A stretch of 64,000 bases of DNA, from assembly GCF_029105185.1 (NCBI RefSeq), contig NZ_JAFMZK010000004.1, forward strand, positions 186,001 through 250,000, read 5' to 3'. Of this stretch, positions 43,274 to 52,140 are shown one piece after another. The stretch is from Aliiroseovarius sp. Z3 (GTDB lineage: Bacteria > Pseudomonadota > Alphaproteobacteria > Rhodobacterales > Rhodobacteraceae). The notes beneath the pieces were generated by a model. The model saw only the letters and a list, made by a program, of their open reading frames with translations. It ran no database searches and was not told where the DNA came from. The position numbers and the translations under genes were made by a program. Numbering within the stretch: the stretch's first letter is position 1; every line of letters begins with the position of its first letter.

Positions 43274-43507
43274 TCAGGTTTCCGTGATCCGCGATTTGCG
43301 TCCGCCGCGCCGTTTTGTCAGTTGCGTTTTGCGGTTTGGTAGTTCTTTCAGAACAGCGCGACGTGCCTCAGGCGTCAGGCGAGACCAAGCCGTGATCTCG
43401 TCGATCGTGCGGTAACACCCGGTGCAGATACGAGCGGTTGGGTGGACGACGCAGATGTTCACACAGGGGCTTTCGACCTCGTCCCGTTTCCAGATGTCGT
43501 CGCTCAT
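43274..43507 (-). CDS. DUF1289 family protein
   Basis: A 77-residue protein with the DUF1289 cysteine set SPCVNICVVHPTARICTGCY, which suggests metal binding, and a basic C-terminus (RKTQLTKRRGGRKSR). The function is unknown. It overlaps the ruvX stop codon (ATGA), so it is the third gene of ccmI-ruvX-DUF1289. Confidence 0.9.
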   Translation of the reverse strand: MSDDIWKRDEVESPCVNICVVHPTARICTGCYRTIDEITAWSRLTPEARRAVLKELPNRKTQLTKRRGGRKSRITET

Positions 43508-43971
43508 CCCAAATGCCTCATGCGGTCCAGAACACCTTGAAGGATATATCCGGCGGCCACGTGGTCGATCACCTCGGCGCGACGTTTTCGGGACGTATCC
43601 GCCTCAAGCAGCGCGCGTTCGGCGGCAACGGTGGACAGGCGTTCGTCCCAGAATGTGATGGGAACATCGGTTAGTTTTTCAAGATTGCGGGCGAAGGCGC
43701 GGGTGGATTGGCAGCGCGGTCCCTCTGAACCGTCCATATTGCGCGGCAAACCCAGCACGATGCCCCCCAGCTGACGGTCAGTGATGATCTCAAGGAGGCG
43801 CGCCGCGTCGGCTGAAAACTTCTTGCGCCGGATTGTTTCAAGCGGGGTTGAGACCTGTCGAAAGCTGTCTGAAACCGCCACACCAATGGTCTTGCTGCCA
43901 AGATCCAGCCCGCCAAGGGCGGTCATAGGGGACAGGGTGGGGGCGAAATCCTCGATCGTTTCGAAGATCAC
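43504..43971 (-). CDS. ruvX: Holliday junction resolvase-like protein RuvX/YqgF
   Basis: 155 residues of the RNase H-like YqgF family. It has GGLDLGSKTIGVAVSDSFRQ with the catalytic Asp, the GLPRNMDGSEGPRCQSTRAF block, and VPITFWDERLSTVAAERALL with the Asp/Glu. The family is linked to rRNA processing and DNA recombination. The start MIFETIEDFAP is kept from family pattern. It overlaps ccmI by 4 bases. Confidence 0.92.
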   Translation of the reverse strand: MIFETIEDFAPTLSPMTALGGLDLGSKTIGVAVSDSFRQVSTPLETIRRKKFSADAARLLEIITDRQLGGIVLGLPRNMDGSEGPRCQSTRAFARNLEKLTDVPITFWDERLSTVAAERALLEADTSRKRRAEVIDHVAAGYILQGVLDRMRHLG

Positions 43972-45233
43972 TGAACCAGCCCCGTTTGGGTCGCGGCGGC
44001 TTGTACCGTGGCAAGCGCGTCAGGATGGTCGGCAAAGATTGTCTTTGCTTCGTCCCAGATTGCTGCTGCACGGTCGGTCTCGCCCACAACCCCCAAGACG
44101 GTGATCAGGCGCGCCCATTCTTCAGGTGTACCACCTTCGGTTGCCAGCCGGTTGGACAATTGTTCAACCATGCCCTGTATCATCGCGGCGCGGTCTTCTT
44201 CCGTCATTTCTTGTGCGGCTTCGATGTCATCCGCGCTGGGACCGGTCAGGCCCGGCATGGCGGGGCGTGTGGGTGCATCTGGCGGGGTGTAATCCACGCC
44301 CGCATGGGCGGCGAGGTTCCCAATCTGTGATCGCACCGACGTCCACCATATGGCCGTGGCCGGGCCTTCTTCCAGCAAACCGCGCCACAGGCGGAAGCCC
44401 ATGTCGGGGCGTCCGTTCTGGGCGAACATCAGCCCGGTGTAGTAGCGTGCCAATTGGTGATCTGGATCACGCGCCAATGCGTTTCTGAGCATTTCTTCCG
44501 CCTCGGGCGAGATAAATCCGCCCGCCGCATTGACCAGCAGGTCGGCTTGCCGGACGAAATCATCAGCGGTCGCAGAGGCGCCTTTGACCTTTAGCAGATG
44601 CCCCATCGCTTTGTGGGCGGCGACCATATTGCCGATGGCGGCTTCATGCTGGGCAAGAAGGTCCAGACCGCGGGGGTCATCTGGCCGATCCGCCACCGCG
44701 TCACGCAGCCCTTGTATCAGTTCAAGATAATCTTCAGGCGCTTCGGCTGGGGGGCCGGGCCATGGCGGCATGTCTGCCTCGACCTCGGCTTGGCTCGGAC
44801 GGCTTTCCCGCATTTCCTGGCTCATCGCGATCCGTTTTTCACGACCCAGATCCTGGAACCCCGGTGAGCCGAGCGTCCAGTAAAGACCGAATGCGCCGAC
44901 CGCCAGAAAGATCGCGCACAGGCCAATCACCATCCGGCTGACGGTTTGCGGGGCGTCGGTCGGTTGGGTTTTGGCTTGTGCCGCCTTGTCAGCCTCAAGC
45001 AAGCGGCGCGAGATTTCGATACGTGCGCGTTCGGCGTCCTGCGCCGTCACGGTGCCGCGCGCGACGTCGCGATCCAGCTCGTTAAGCTGGTCGCGATAGA
45101 CCTTCATGTCAGAGCTCATCCGGGTCGTATCGCCTTCAGCCACAGGGGCGGTGTCGCGGGGGCGTAGCATTTGCCGCGCCAGCACCAGAATGGTGGCAAG
45201 GGTCAGCGCCCCGATGATCAGCCAGAAAACCAT
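43968..45233 (-). CDS. ccmI: c-type cytochrome biogenesis protein CcmI
   Basis: A 421-residue membrane protein with two N-terminal segments (VFWLIIGALTLATILVLARQ at 2-21; IGLCAIFLAVGAFGLYWTLG at about 102-121) enclosing a charged loop with a Leu-zipper-like part, then a large TPR-bearing periplasmic domain. CcmI holds apocytochrome c for CcmF/H haem attachment. It is needed for the cytochrome encoded at 7445-9856 if that protein is real. It heads ccmI-ruvX-DUF1289 and is divergent from soxB. Confidence 0.92.
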   Translation of the reverse strand: MVFWLIIGALTLATILVLARQMLRPRDTAPVAEGDTTRMSSDMKVYRDQLNELDRDVARGTVTAQDAERARIEISRRLLEADKAAQAKTQPTDAPQTVSRMVIGLCAIFLAVGAFGLYWTLGSPGFQDLGREKRIAMSQEMRESRPSQAEVEADMPPWPGPPAEAPEDYLELIQGLRDAVADRPDDPRGLDLLAQHEAAIGNMVAAHKAMGHLLKVKGASATADDFVRQADLLVNAAGGFISPEAEEMLRNALARDPDHQLARYYTGLMFAQNGRPDMGFRLWRGLLEEGPATAIWWTSVRSQIGNLAAHAGVDYTPPDAPTRPAMPGLTGPSADDIEAAQEMTEEDRAAMIQGMVEQLSNRLATEGGTPEEWARLITVLGVVGETDRAAAIWDEAKTIFADHPDALATVQAAATQTGLVQ

Positions 45234-45392
45234 GTTTCCTCCGCGAGCTTTTGTTTCCCCTCATTTAATGTGCAACGGGGGCAGGCAAAACCCTTAATGA
45301 TCAAGTGCGACAATCACGAGGCCGCGGGATGGCGCAATTTATCACCCATGTCGCCTTTTTCATTTCATATGACGCTGGATTGCCGTTTGGAA

Positions 45393-45418
45393 ATGTCGCT
45401 AAGGTCTAGAACCGACAT
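45393..45418. promoter_or_regulatory. Inverted repeat upstream of soxB (possible operator)
   Basis: ATGTCG (45393-45398) and CGACAT (45413-45418) in inverted orientation 14 bases apart, about 28 bases before the soxB start. It could be a regulator site for the sox operon. Confidence 0.3.
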
Positions 45419-45445
45419 GAACCGTGGACCCAACAGGGGAATCGT

Positions 45446-46693
45446 ATGCGACGTTATTCTGCATTTGCCATCGCGCGAGAGGCCGCGCGCTATCACACCG
45501 GGTGGGAGCGGGCTTGGAGATCGCCCAAACCCAAGAAGAAATACGATGTGGTGATCGTAGGGGCCGGGGGGCACGGGCTGGCCACGGCGTTTTACTTGGG
45601 CAAGAATTTCGGGATCACCAATGTGGCGATCATCGAAAAAGGCTGGCTGGGCGGCGGCAACACGGGCCGGAACACCACCATCATCCGCTCGAACTATCTT
45701 CAGGATCCCTCGGCGGCGATCTATGAGAAAGCACGTTCTCTATACGAGACCATGTCGCAGGATCTGAACTACAACGTCATGTTCTCGCCCCGCGGCGTCA
45801 TGATGCTGGCCCAGACCGAGCACGAGGTGCGCGGGTACGAGCGCACGGCCCATGCCAACGCCCTGCAAGGTGTGAAGACCGAGTTCATCTCGCCCCAGCG
45901 CGTCAAGGAACTGGTGCCGATCATGAACATCAACGGCCCGCGCTATCCCGTTCTGGGGGCGTTGTGGCAGGAACGTGCGGGCACCGCGCGTCACGATGCG
46001 GTCGCATGGGGCTATGCCCGTGCGTGTTCCGACATGGGCATGGACATCATCCAGAAATGCGAAGTGACCGGCGTGCGGTCTGAAAACAGCGTTGTCACCG
46101 GCGTCGACACCACGCTGGGTCAGATCGACTGCGACAAGCTGGCGATGGTCGTCGCGGGCAACGCGGGCCATCTGGCCGAGATGGCGGGCTTCCGTCTGCC
46201 GATGGAAAGCGTCGCGCTGCAAGCGCTGGTGTCCGAGCCGATCAAGCCCTGCATCGACGTGGTCGTCATGGCCAACACCGTGCACGGCTATATGTCTCAG
46301 TCCGACAAGGGCGAACTTGTGATTGGCGGCGGCACCGACGGGTTCAACAACTACACCCAGCGCGGATCGTTCCACCACGTGGAAGAGACCGTGCGTGCAT
46401 TGGTCGAGACCTTCCCGATCATCTCGCGCCTGAAAATGCTGCGCCAGTGGGGCGGCATCGTAGACGTGACTGGCGACCGCTCGCCCATTATCGGCAAAAC
46501 ACCCTTGGGCAACTGCTTCATCAACTGCGGCTGGGGCACCGGCGGCTTCAAATCGATCCCCGGATCGGGCTGGGCCATGGCCGAGACCGTCGCGAAGGGT
46601 GAACCTGGCCCACTGGCGGGTGAGTTTGGCCTGAACCGCTTCACCGAGGGACGCTTTATCGATGAGAGCGTGGCTGCCGGGGTGGCGCACTGA
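45446..46693 (+). CDS. soxB: Sarcosine oxidase subunit beta
   Basis: The FAD/FMN-bearing subunit of heterotetrameric sarcosine oxidase, which converts sarcosine to glycine, formaldehyde or methylene-THF, and hydrogen peroxide. 415 residues with the dinucleotide motif DVVIVGAGGHGLATAFYLGK at about 33-52, EKGWLGGGNTGRNTTIIRSN, and GWGTGGFKSIPGSGWAMAET near the C-terminus. A GGGGAATCGT site precedes the ATG. Its stop overlaps the lipoprotein gene start. Confidence 0.95.
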   Translation: MRRYSAFAIAREAARYHTGWERAWRSPKPKKKYDVVIVGAGGHGLATAFYLGKNFGITNVAIIEKGWLGGGNTGRNTTIIRSNYLQDPSAAIYEKARSLYETMSQDLNYNVMFSPRGVMMLAQTEHEVRGYERTAHANALQGVKTEFISPQRVKELVPIMNINGPRYPVLGALWQERAGTARHDAVAWGYARACSDMGMDIIQKCEVTGVRSENSVVTGVDTTLGQIDCDKLAMVVAGNAGHLAEMAGFRLPMESVALQALVSEPIKPCIDVVVMANTVHGYMSQSDKGELVIGGGTDGFNNYTQRGSFHHVEETVRALVETFPIISRLKMLRQWGGIVDVTGDRSPIIGKTPLGNCFINCGWGTGGFKSIPGSGWAMAETVAKGEPGPLAGEFGLNRFTEGRFIDESVAAGVAH

Positions 46694-47160
46694 TGGGCAA
46701 GCTGTTCACGCCAATATTGCTGCTACTCGCTGGCTCGCTACTTGCTGCTTGCATGAAGCAACAGCATGATCATTCGCCGTTTCCCGAGTTTCTGATTTGC
46801 ACCGGCGATCAGGAAGTCGGAGCCTACGATATCCTTAGGGGTTTCTACCTTCGTTTTGATGATCCCGATGTGTTGTACCCAGCTGAGTACGCCCCCATGT
46901 CATTCAAACGAGACCTAGGTTGGGGCGTTGATCTTGACCTTTCCAATTCTAAATCTGGTGTCGCGCGTTTCGACATCAAGGTGAATGGGGATAGTGCCTT
47001 TGATGGGGAGGAACCTCCATCGCGTCTGACGATAACCCGGCAGAGTGACGGTGCATTCAGTCTGCTTGTAGATTACCCTAGCAACAGTGGTACCGGGCGC
47101 GGGTCATCCACTCCAATTCCTTGCAGCACAAAGCCGGAGGCAGCCTATGCTAATCCTTGA
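46693..47160 (+). CDS. Unknown lipoprotein inserted between soxB and soxD
   Basis: A 155-residue protein with a signal peptide ending in lipobox LLAAC (Cys about 20). The mature part is a mixed domain with CTGDQEVGAYDILRGFYLRF, VARFDIKVNGDSAFDGEEPP and RLTITRQSDGAFSLLVDYPS. Base composition and codon use look lower in GC than the sox genes (many AT-ending codons). Its ATG overlaps the soxB stop (TGATG) and its end overlaps the soxD start by 14 bases, so it is embedded in the operon and translationally coupled. The function is unknown. Confidence 0.7.
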   Translation: MGKLFTPILLLLAGSLLAACMKQQHDHSPFPEFLICTGDQEVGAYDILRGFYLRFDDPDVLYPAEYAPMSFKRDLGWGVDLDLSNSKSGVARFDIKVNGDSAFDGEEPPSRLTITRQSDGAFSLLVDYPSNSGTGRGSSTPIPCSTKPEAAYANP

Positions 47161-47470
47161 ATGCCCCTATTGCGGCGTGATGGCCGATGAAACGGACCTG
47201 CATGGCGGTGGCGAAGCGCATCTGAAGCGTTTTGGCCCCGGCTCGTCCGATGACGAATTCGAGACCTATCTGTTCCACCGCAAGAACCCGAAAGGTGTTC
47301 ACTTTGAGCGCTGGCGGCATGTCTCGGGCTGCGGCAAGTGGTTCCACGCTGCGCGCAACACCATGACGCTTGAGGTTTATGGGACTTATCCGGCCCAGAC
47401 CACCGAGCCGCCGAAAGAGCTGGTCGCCAAGATCAAGAAGAAACATCCTGAGTGGGGGGGCTACGAATGA
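47147..47470 (+). CDS. soxD: Sarcosine oxidase subunit delta
   Basis: The small zinc-binding subunit (107 residues). It has the N-terminal LILECPYCGV pair, HVSGCGKWFHAARNTMTLEV with further Cys and His, and a basic end. The start at 47147 follows GGAGGCAGCCT. It overlaps the lipoprotein gene by 14 bases and soxA by 4 (ATGA). Confidence 0.95.
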   Translation: MLILECPYCGVMADETDLHGGGEAHLKRFGPGSSDDEFETYLFHRKNPKGVHFERWRHVSGCGKWFHAARNTMTLEVYGTYPAQTTEPPKELVAKIKKKHPEWGGYE

Positions 47471-50400
47471 GCACCCGTCTGGCACAAGGCGGTCGTCTGA
47501 TCGACCGTTCGAAACCGAAAAACTTCACCTTCAACGGCAAACGCATGAAGGGGTATGAGGGCGATACGCTGGCCGCCGCGCTTCTGGGCGAAGACCAGAT
47601 GCTGATGGGCCGGTCGTTCAAATACCACCGTCCGCGTGGCGTTGTGGCGTCGGGTGCGGAAGAGCCGAATGCTCTGGTCAATCTGGGGCAGGGCGAGCGC
47701 TTTGAACCCAACCAGCGCGTCACCACGACCGAGCTGTTTGACGGATTGACCTGCACCTCGCAGAACCACTGGCCGAGCCTCGAGTTCGACGTGGGCGTGG
47801 TCAACAACTACGCCGCGCGCTTTCTGCCGGCGGGGTTCTACTACAAGACCTTCATGGCACCCGCGGCGGCGTGGAAACACCTGTTTGAACCGGTGATCCG
47901 TAAATCGGCCGGTCTGGGCCAAGTTCCCACCGAAGCCGATGCGGACCGTTATGAGCATTATTATCACCATACCGATGTCGTGATCATTGGCGGCGGCGTG
48001 GCTGGTCTGGCCTCGGCCTTGGCGGCTGGTCGGTCGGGCGCAAAAGTGCTGGTGATGGAGCAGACCCATCACTGGGGTGGCCGAGCTGCTGTCGATGGTG
48101 GCGAGATTGACGGTCAGTCGGTCGACGCATGGATCGACGCTACCTTGGCCGAGCTTTCCGCGATGGAGAACGTCACTCTGCGCACCCGGATGATGGGGTC
48201 GGGCGTCTATGACCACGGCTATGTTCTGGGCTATGAGCGTGTGGCCGATCACACCCCGGGCGATGGACGTCCGCGCCACCGCCTGTGGCGCATTCGTACC
48301 AAGCAGATCGTGACCGCAACCGGCGCGATTGAACGTCCGCTGTCCTTCGCGGGCAACGACATTCCCGGCGTCATGCTGGCCTCGGCCGTGCGCGACTATG
48401 TGGTGAACTGGGGTGTGTCGATTGGCGACCGCACCGTGGTTGTGACCAACAACGATGACGGCTATCGCACTGCGCTGGTGCTGAAAGAGGCTGGGCTGGA
48501 AGTGCCCGTGGTTCTGGACGCCCGCGCGGAAGCCACTGGCCCGCTGGCCGAAGCGGCCCGTGCGGCTGGCATCCGGGTTGAACCGGGCCGCGCCATCGCG
48601 AAAGTGCATGGCGGCAAGCGCGTCACCGGCGTGTCGGTCTGCTTGCAGGCAGGCGAAGGCTCGGCTCTGGAAGAGATCCCCTGCGACGCGGTTGCCATGT
48701 CCGGCGGCTGGTCCCCGGTCGTGCACATGTGGTCGCATTGCGGTGGCAAGCTGATCTGGGACGAGGCGCAAGCGCATTTCCGCCCCGATCCCAACCGTGC
48801 GCCGACCAGTCATGACGGCGAAGCCTTTGTTGTGACCGCAGGCACGGCCTCGGGCGCGATGTCGCAGGCCGACACGCTGGAAGACGCCTATGCGGCGGGC
48901 AAAGCTGCGGCCAAGGCGGCAGGCGGCAAGGCCGTGCGCAAGGCGGGGCCGAAGGCCGAGGCCGAAGAGGCCCAGCCCATGGCCCCGGTCTGGATCATGC
49001 CGCAGGGCGCAGGTCCGCAGAAGCGCATGAAGATGTGGCTGGATTATCAGAACGATGTGAAGGTTTCCGACGTTCAGCTGGCCGCACGTGAAGGCTATGA
49101 AAGCGTTGAACACACCAAGCGTTACACCACGTTGGGTATGGCGACCGATCAGGGGAAGCTGTCGAATATCAACGGCTTGGCAGTGCTTTCTGATGCGTTG
49201 GATCAAGAGATCCCGACCACCGGCACCACCACCTTCCGTCCGCCTTACACGCCGATCAGCTTCGGTGCGATTGCGGGGGAAGCGCGTCACGAAATCTTCC
49301 AGCCGATCCGGCGCACACCGATGCACCAGTGGCATGAAGAGGCCGGCGCCTACATGGAGCCGGTCGGCCATTGGCGTCGTCCCTATTGCTATGCCAAGCC
49401 GGGCGAGACCAACGAACAGGCGGTGCATCGCGAAGTTCTGAACACGCGCGAACGTCTGGGGCTGCTCGATGCCTCGACTCTGGGCAAGCTGATCGTGAAA
49501 GGGCCGGATGCGGGCAAGTTCATGGACATGATGTATACCAACATGATGTCGAACCTTGCTGTCGGAAAATGCCGCTATGGCCTGATGTGCACCGAGAACG
49601 GCTTCCTGTCCGACGATGGTGTTGTCGCGCGCATCGACGAAGATACGTGGCTCTGCCACACCACCTCGGGTGGCGCCGACCGCATCCACGCGTGGATGGA
49701 GGAATGGCTTCAGACCGAATGGTGGGACTGGAAAGTCTATGTGGCCAACGTGACCGAGCAGCTGGCGCAGGTGGCCGTTGTTGGTCCGAACGCCCGCAAG
49801 GTGCTGGAAAAGCTGGGCGGCATGGATGTGTCCAAAGAAACGCTGCCCTTCATGCAGTGGGCCGATGGTAAAATCGGTGACTTTGACGCGCGCGTCTATC
49901 GCATCTCGTTCTCGGGCGAGTTGTCCTACGAGATCGCCGTTCCGGCGTCGCAGGGCCGTGCCTTCTGGGACGCTCTTCTGGAAGCGGGTGAAGAGTTCGG
50001 CGTGATGCCTTATGGCACCGAGTGTCTGCACATTATGCGCGCCGAGAAGGGCTTCATCATGATCGGGGACGAGACCGACGGCACCGTGATCCCGCAGGAT
50101 CTGGGGCTGAACTGGGCGATCTCCAAGAAGAAGGAAGACTTCCTTGGTAAACGCGCGCAAGAGCGCTCGCACATGACTGATCCCGAGCGCTGGAAGCTGG
50201 TGGGTCTGGAAACGCTGGACGGGTCCGTCCTGCCAGATGGGGCTTACGCGGTGGGCGAGGGCAACAATGTCCACGGCCAGCGCAACATGATCGGGCGCGT
50301 GACCTCGACCTATTATTCGCCGACGCTGAAGAAAGGCATCGCGATGGGTCTGATCAAGCACGGCCCGGACCGGATGGGCGAGGTTGTGGACTTCCCCACG

Positions 50401-50484
50401 GTGGATGGCTCGAACACGGTGATCAAGGCGCGGATTTGTGATCCGGTCTTCTATGATAAGGACGGGGAGAAGCAGAATGTCTAA
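47467..50484 (+). CDS. soxA: Sarcosine oxidase subunit alpha
   Basis: The large catalytic subunit, 1005 residues. Domains in order: a ferredoxin-like start (FNGKRMKGYEGDTLAAALLG), an FAD/NAD Rossmann region (VVIIGGGVAGLASALAAGRS at about 172-191), and a C-terminal glycine-cleavage T-protein-like tetrahydrofolate domain (about 610-990, with LLDASTLGKLIVKGPDAGKF and ERSHMTDPERWKLVGLETLD). It binds NAD and folate and channels the methylene group. Overlaps soxD by 4 bases and soxG by 8. Confidence 0.96.
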   Translation: MSTRLAQGGRLIDRSKPKNFTFNGKRMKGYEGDTLAAALLGEDQMLMGRSFKYHRPRGVVASGAEEPNALVNLGQGERFEPNQRVTTTELFDGLTCTSQNHWPSLEFDVGVVNNYAARFLPAGFYYKTFMAPAAAWKHLFEPVIRKSAGLGQVPTEADADRYEHYYHHTDVVIIGGGVAGLASALAAGRSGAKVLVMEQTHHWGGRAAVDGGEIDGQSVDAWIDATLAELSAMENVTLRTRMMGSGVYDHGYVLGYERVADHTPGDGRPRHRLWRIRTKQIVTATGAIERPLSFAGNDIPGVMLASAVRDYVVNWGVSIGDRTVVVTNNDDGYRTALVLKEAGLEVPVVLDARAEATGPLAEAARAAGIRVEPGRAIAKVHGGKRVTGVSVCLQAGEGSALEEIPCDAVAMSGGWSPVVHMWSHCGGKLIWDEAQAHFRPDPNRAPTSHDGEAFVVTAGTASGAMSQADTLEDAYAAGKAAAKAAGGKAVRKAGPKAEAEEAQPMAPVWIMPQGAGPQKRMKMWLDYQNDVKVSDVQLAAREGYESVEHTKRYTTLGMATDQGKLSNINGLAVLSDALDQEIPTTGTTTFRPPYTPISFGAIAGEARHEIFQPIRRTPMHQWHEEAGAYMEPVGHWRRPYCYAKPGETNEQAVHREVLNTRERLGLLDASTLGKLIVKGPDAGKFMDMMYTNMMSNLAVGKCRYGLMCTENGFLSDDGVVARIDEDTWLCHTTSGGADRIHAWMEEWLQTEWWDWKVYVANVTEQLAQVAVVGPNARKVLEKLGGMDVSKETLPFMQWADGKIGDFDARVYRISFSGELSYEIAVPASQGRAFWDALLEAGEEFGVMPYGTECLHIMRAEKGFIMIGDETDGTVIPQDLGLNWAISKKKEDFLGKRAQERSHMTDPERWKLVGLETLDGSVLPDGAYAVGEGNNVHGQRNMIGRVTSTYYSPTLKKGIAMGLIKHGPDRMGEVVDFPTVDGSNTVIKARICDPVFYDKDGEKQNV

Positions 50485-51034
50485 CGCTGTTTCCGCACTT
50501 CAAGGCGCGTCGTTTGACGGCTATTGCAAAGTCGAAGAGGCTGGCCTGACCGGCATGATTGCCCTGCGCGGGGATCTGTCATCAGCGGGCGTCGCCAATG
50601 CGGTGAAAGCCGTAACCGGCGCTGCCATGCCGGGACAGGGCGAGGTCACGGAAGGCGCGAAAGGCCGCGTTGGCTGGATGTCTCCGGACGAGCTTTTGCT
50701 GATTGTCGATCACGCCGAAGCACCGGGCATTGTCGAGGCCGCAACCAAGTCGCTGGGCGACGCGCATTCGCTGGTCGTGAACGTCTCAGACGCGCGCGCT
50801 GTGTACCGCGTGAAGGGCGCTGCCTGCCGCGAAGTGATCGCCAAGCTGACGCCTGCCGACACCTCGGTCATGCAACCCGGCATGCTGCGTCGCACCCGCA
50901 TCGCGCAGATCCCGGCGGCTTTCTATCTGGAGGACGACGAGACCGCGGTTCTGGTGTGCTTCCGGTCTGTGGCTCAGTATGCGTTTGATCTTTTGAAAGA
51001 CGCAGCCCAGCCGGGTGGAGAAATTTTCAAGTGA
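50477..51034 (+). CDS. soxG: Sarcosine oxidase subunit gamma
   Basis: The 185-residue gamma subunit, T-protein-like in fold. It has GKVGWMSPDELLL-type sequence (GRVGWMSPDELLLIVDHAEA), VVNVSDARAVYRVKGAACRE and MLRRTRIAQIPAAFYLEDDE. The start at 50477 lies after GGGGAGAAGC. Gamma sits beside beta and helps bind cofactor. It ends the sox operon; small exported proteins follow. Confidence 0.93.
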   Translation: MSNAVSALQGASFDGYCKVEEAGLTGMIALRGDLSSAGVANAVKAVTGAAMPGQGEVTEGAKGRVGWMSPDELLLIVDHAEAPGIVEAATKSLGDAHSLVVNVSDARAVYRVKGAACREVIAKLTPADTSVMQPGMLRRTRIAQIPAAFYLEDDETAVLVCFRSVAQYAFDLLKDAAQPGGEIFK

Positions 51035-51102
51035 CGTGAGGGCAGGACGCCCTAATCCGCTTGCACATGTATCCCAATCAGTCCACTACACCGTCAGGTT
51101 GA

Positions 51103-51552
51103 TTGGGGTTTGTTTTCTTGCGCTTATTCGCACTTACATTTTGTGTCTCCGCGATGTTCGCCTCGTATTCCGCCGCGGATACTTACTATTGCCATTTCAA
51201 GGTCCGGCCAAAGGATCAAAGATGGATACCGGTGTCATTGACGGTCGAAACAGATCTCAAAAAGAATCGAGTTTTGGTCAAGGGTGACGTGGTCCAGACA
51301 GTAGATGGATATCCGGTCGCAGGTCACGAAGCACCGGCCACCAAGCGACGCAGAGTTTTTGTTTTTGAGACAGAAAATAAGAGCATTCCCAACTATCCAA
51401 AAGTAGGATCGAACATCAATGATTGGAAGGTCCGCTATACCTTGTCCGTATCGACGGAAGGCTCGACGGCACGCCTCACAGCCTTCACCAACAAGTGGTA
51501 TGTCGATAACACCCGCCGTGTGCGCGGTTCTTGCCGTTTGAAACAAAGCTGA
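51103..51552 (+). CDS. Exported protein, first of two tandem paralogues
   Basis: A 149-residue protein with a signal peptide (about residues 1-25, ending YSAADTYYC). The mature domain has one Cys near its start (YYC) and one near its end (GSC), which may form a disulfide. It aligns in outline with the next gene: ADTY-C near the start, WIP, a Val-rich strand pair and G-x-C near the end. The start is uncertain (TTG 51103 or a later codon). GC is lower than in sox genes. No recognised family. Confidence 0.55.
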   Translation: MGFVFLRLFALTFCVSAMFASYSAADTYYCHFKVRPKDQRWIPVSLTVETDLKKNRVLVKGDVVQTVDGYPVAGHEAPATKRRRVFVFETENKSIPNYPKVGSNINDWKVRYTLSVSTEGSTARLTAFTNKWYVDNTRRVRGSCRLKQS

Positions 51553-51609
51553 TCCATCGAAGGCCTTGCCGATCTCCACAGTATTCACCAACAAAGTAGG
51601 AATAAGAAC

Positions 51610-52038
51610 GTGAACCTTAAAACAGCATCTGCGGCGGCACTTTCCGTGTGCACATTAATGTCATTTCCAGTTCAGGCTGAAACCTATGTTTGTGAGCTTC
51701 GCAGCAGTGGCGCATCTTCTGCCGATTGGATTCCGCCGAAAGCCGTGGTCAGGCACGATCCTAAGACCTCTGAAGTGACAGTCATCGACGGGTTGATCGA
51801 CGAGATCTATGGCGGCCCGATCGAGGCAAAAATCGCGGTGAACAACGCAAAACGCATTACCTATTCGTGGAATGTGCGCAATGTCCCCGTAAAAACCACG
51901 GATAGCACGTCGACCATCGTCAAGAACATGGTTTACCGCCTGACAATCGTCAAAGCCACGCTTGAAGCGCGCGAGACGATGAAGCCAGTTCGTTTTCAGA
52001 ACAGCTACCGCGCAAAGGGTAAATGCACTGTGAAATAA
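51610..52038 (+). CDS. Exported protein, second of two tandem paralogues
   Basis: A 142-residue protein with a signal peptide (about residues 1-23, ending PVQAETYVC). GTG start. The mature part (C near the start, ADWIPPKAVVRHDPKTSEV, NNAKRITYSW, YRLTIVKATLEA, GKC near the end) mirrors the first paralogue. Probably a small periplasmic or surface domain held by one disulfide. It lies 57 bases after the first paralogue and about 100 before sodB. No family recognised. Confidence 0.6.
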   Translation: MNLKTASAAALSVCTLMSFPVQAETYVCELRSSGASSADWIPPKAVVRHDPKTSEVTVIDGLIDEIYGGPIEAKIAVNNAKRITYSWNVRNVPVKTTDSTSTIVKNMVYRLTIVKATLEARETMKPVRFQNSYRAKGKCTVK

Positions 52039-52140
52039 ACCGTCCGGGGCGGGGCGGATTTCCGCCTTGCCCCTTGACCTTCCCCCGTCCGCTACCCCAT
52101 CTAGGTTGCAACGGAAACACGCATGAACAGGGGGCTAAAC

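Noticed and set aside
47461-50361. A 966-residue open frame antisense to soxA
   Set aside because: It lies wholly inside soxA on the other strand, has an Arg/His-rich composition typical of antisense to GC-rich coding DNA, and soxA itself has clear domain motifs.
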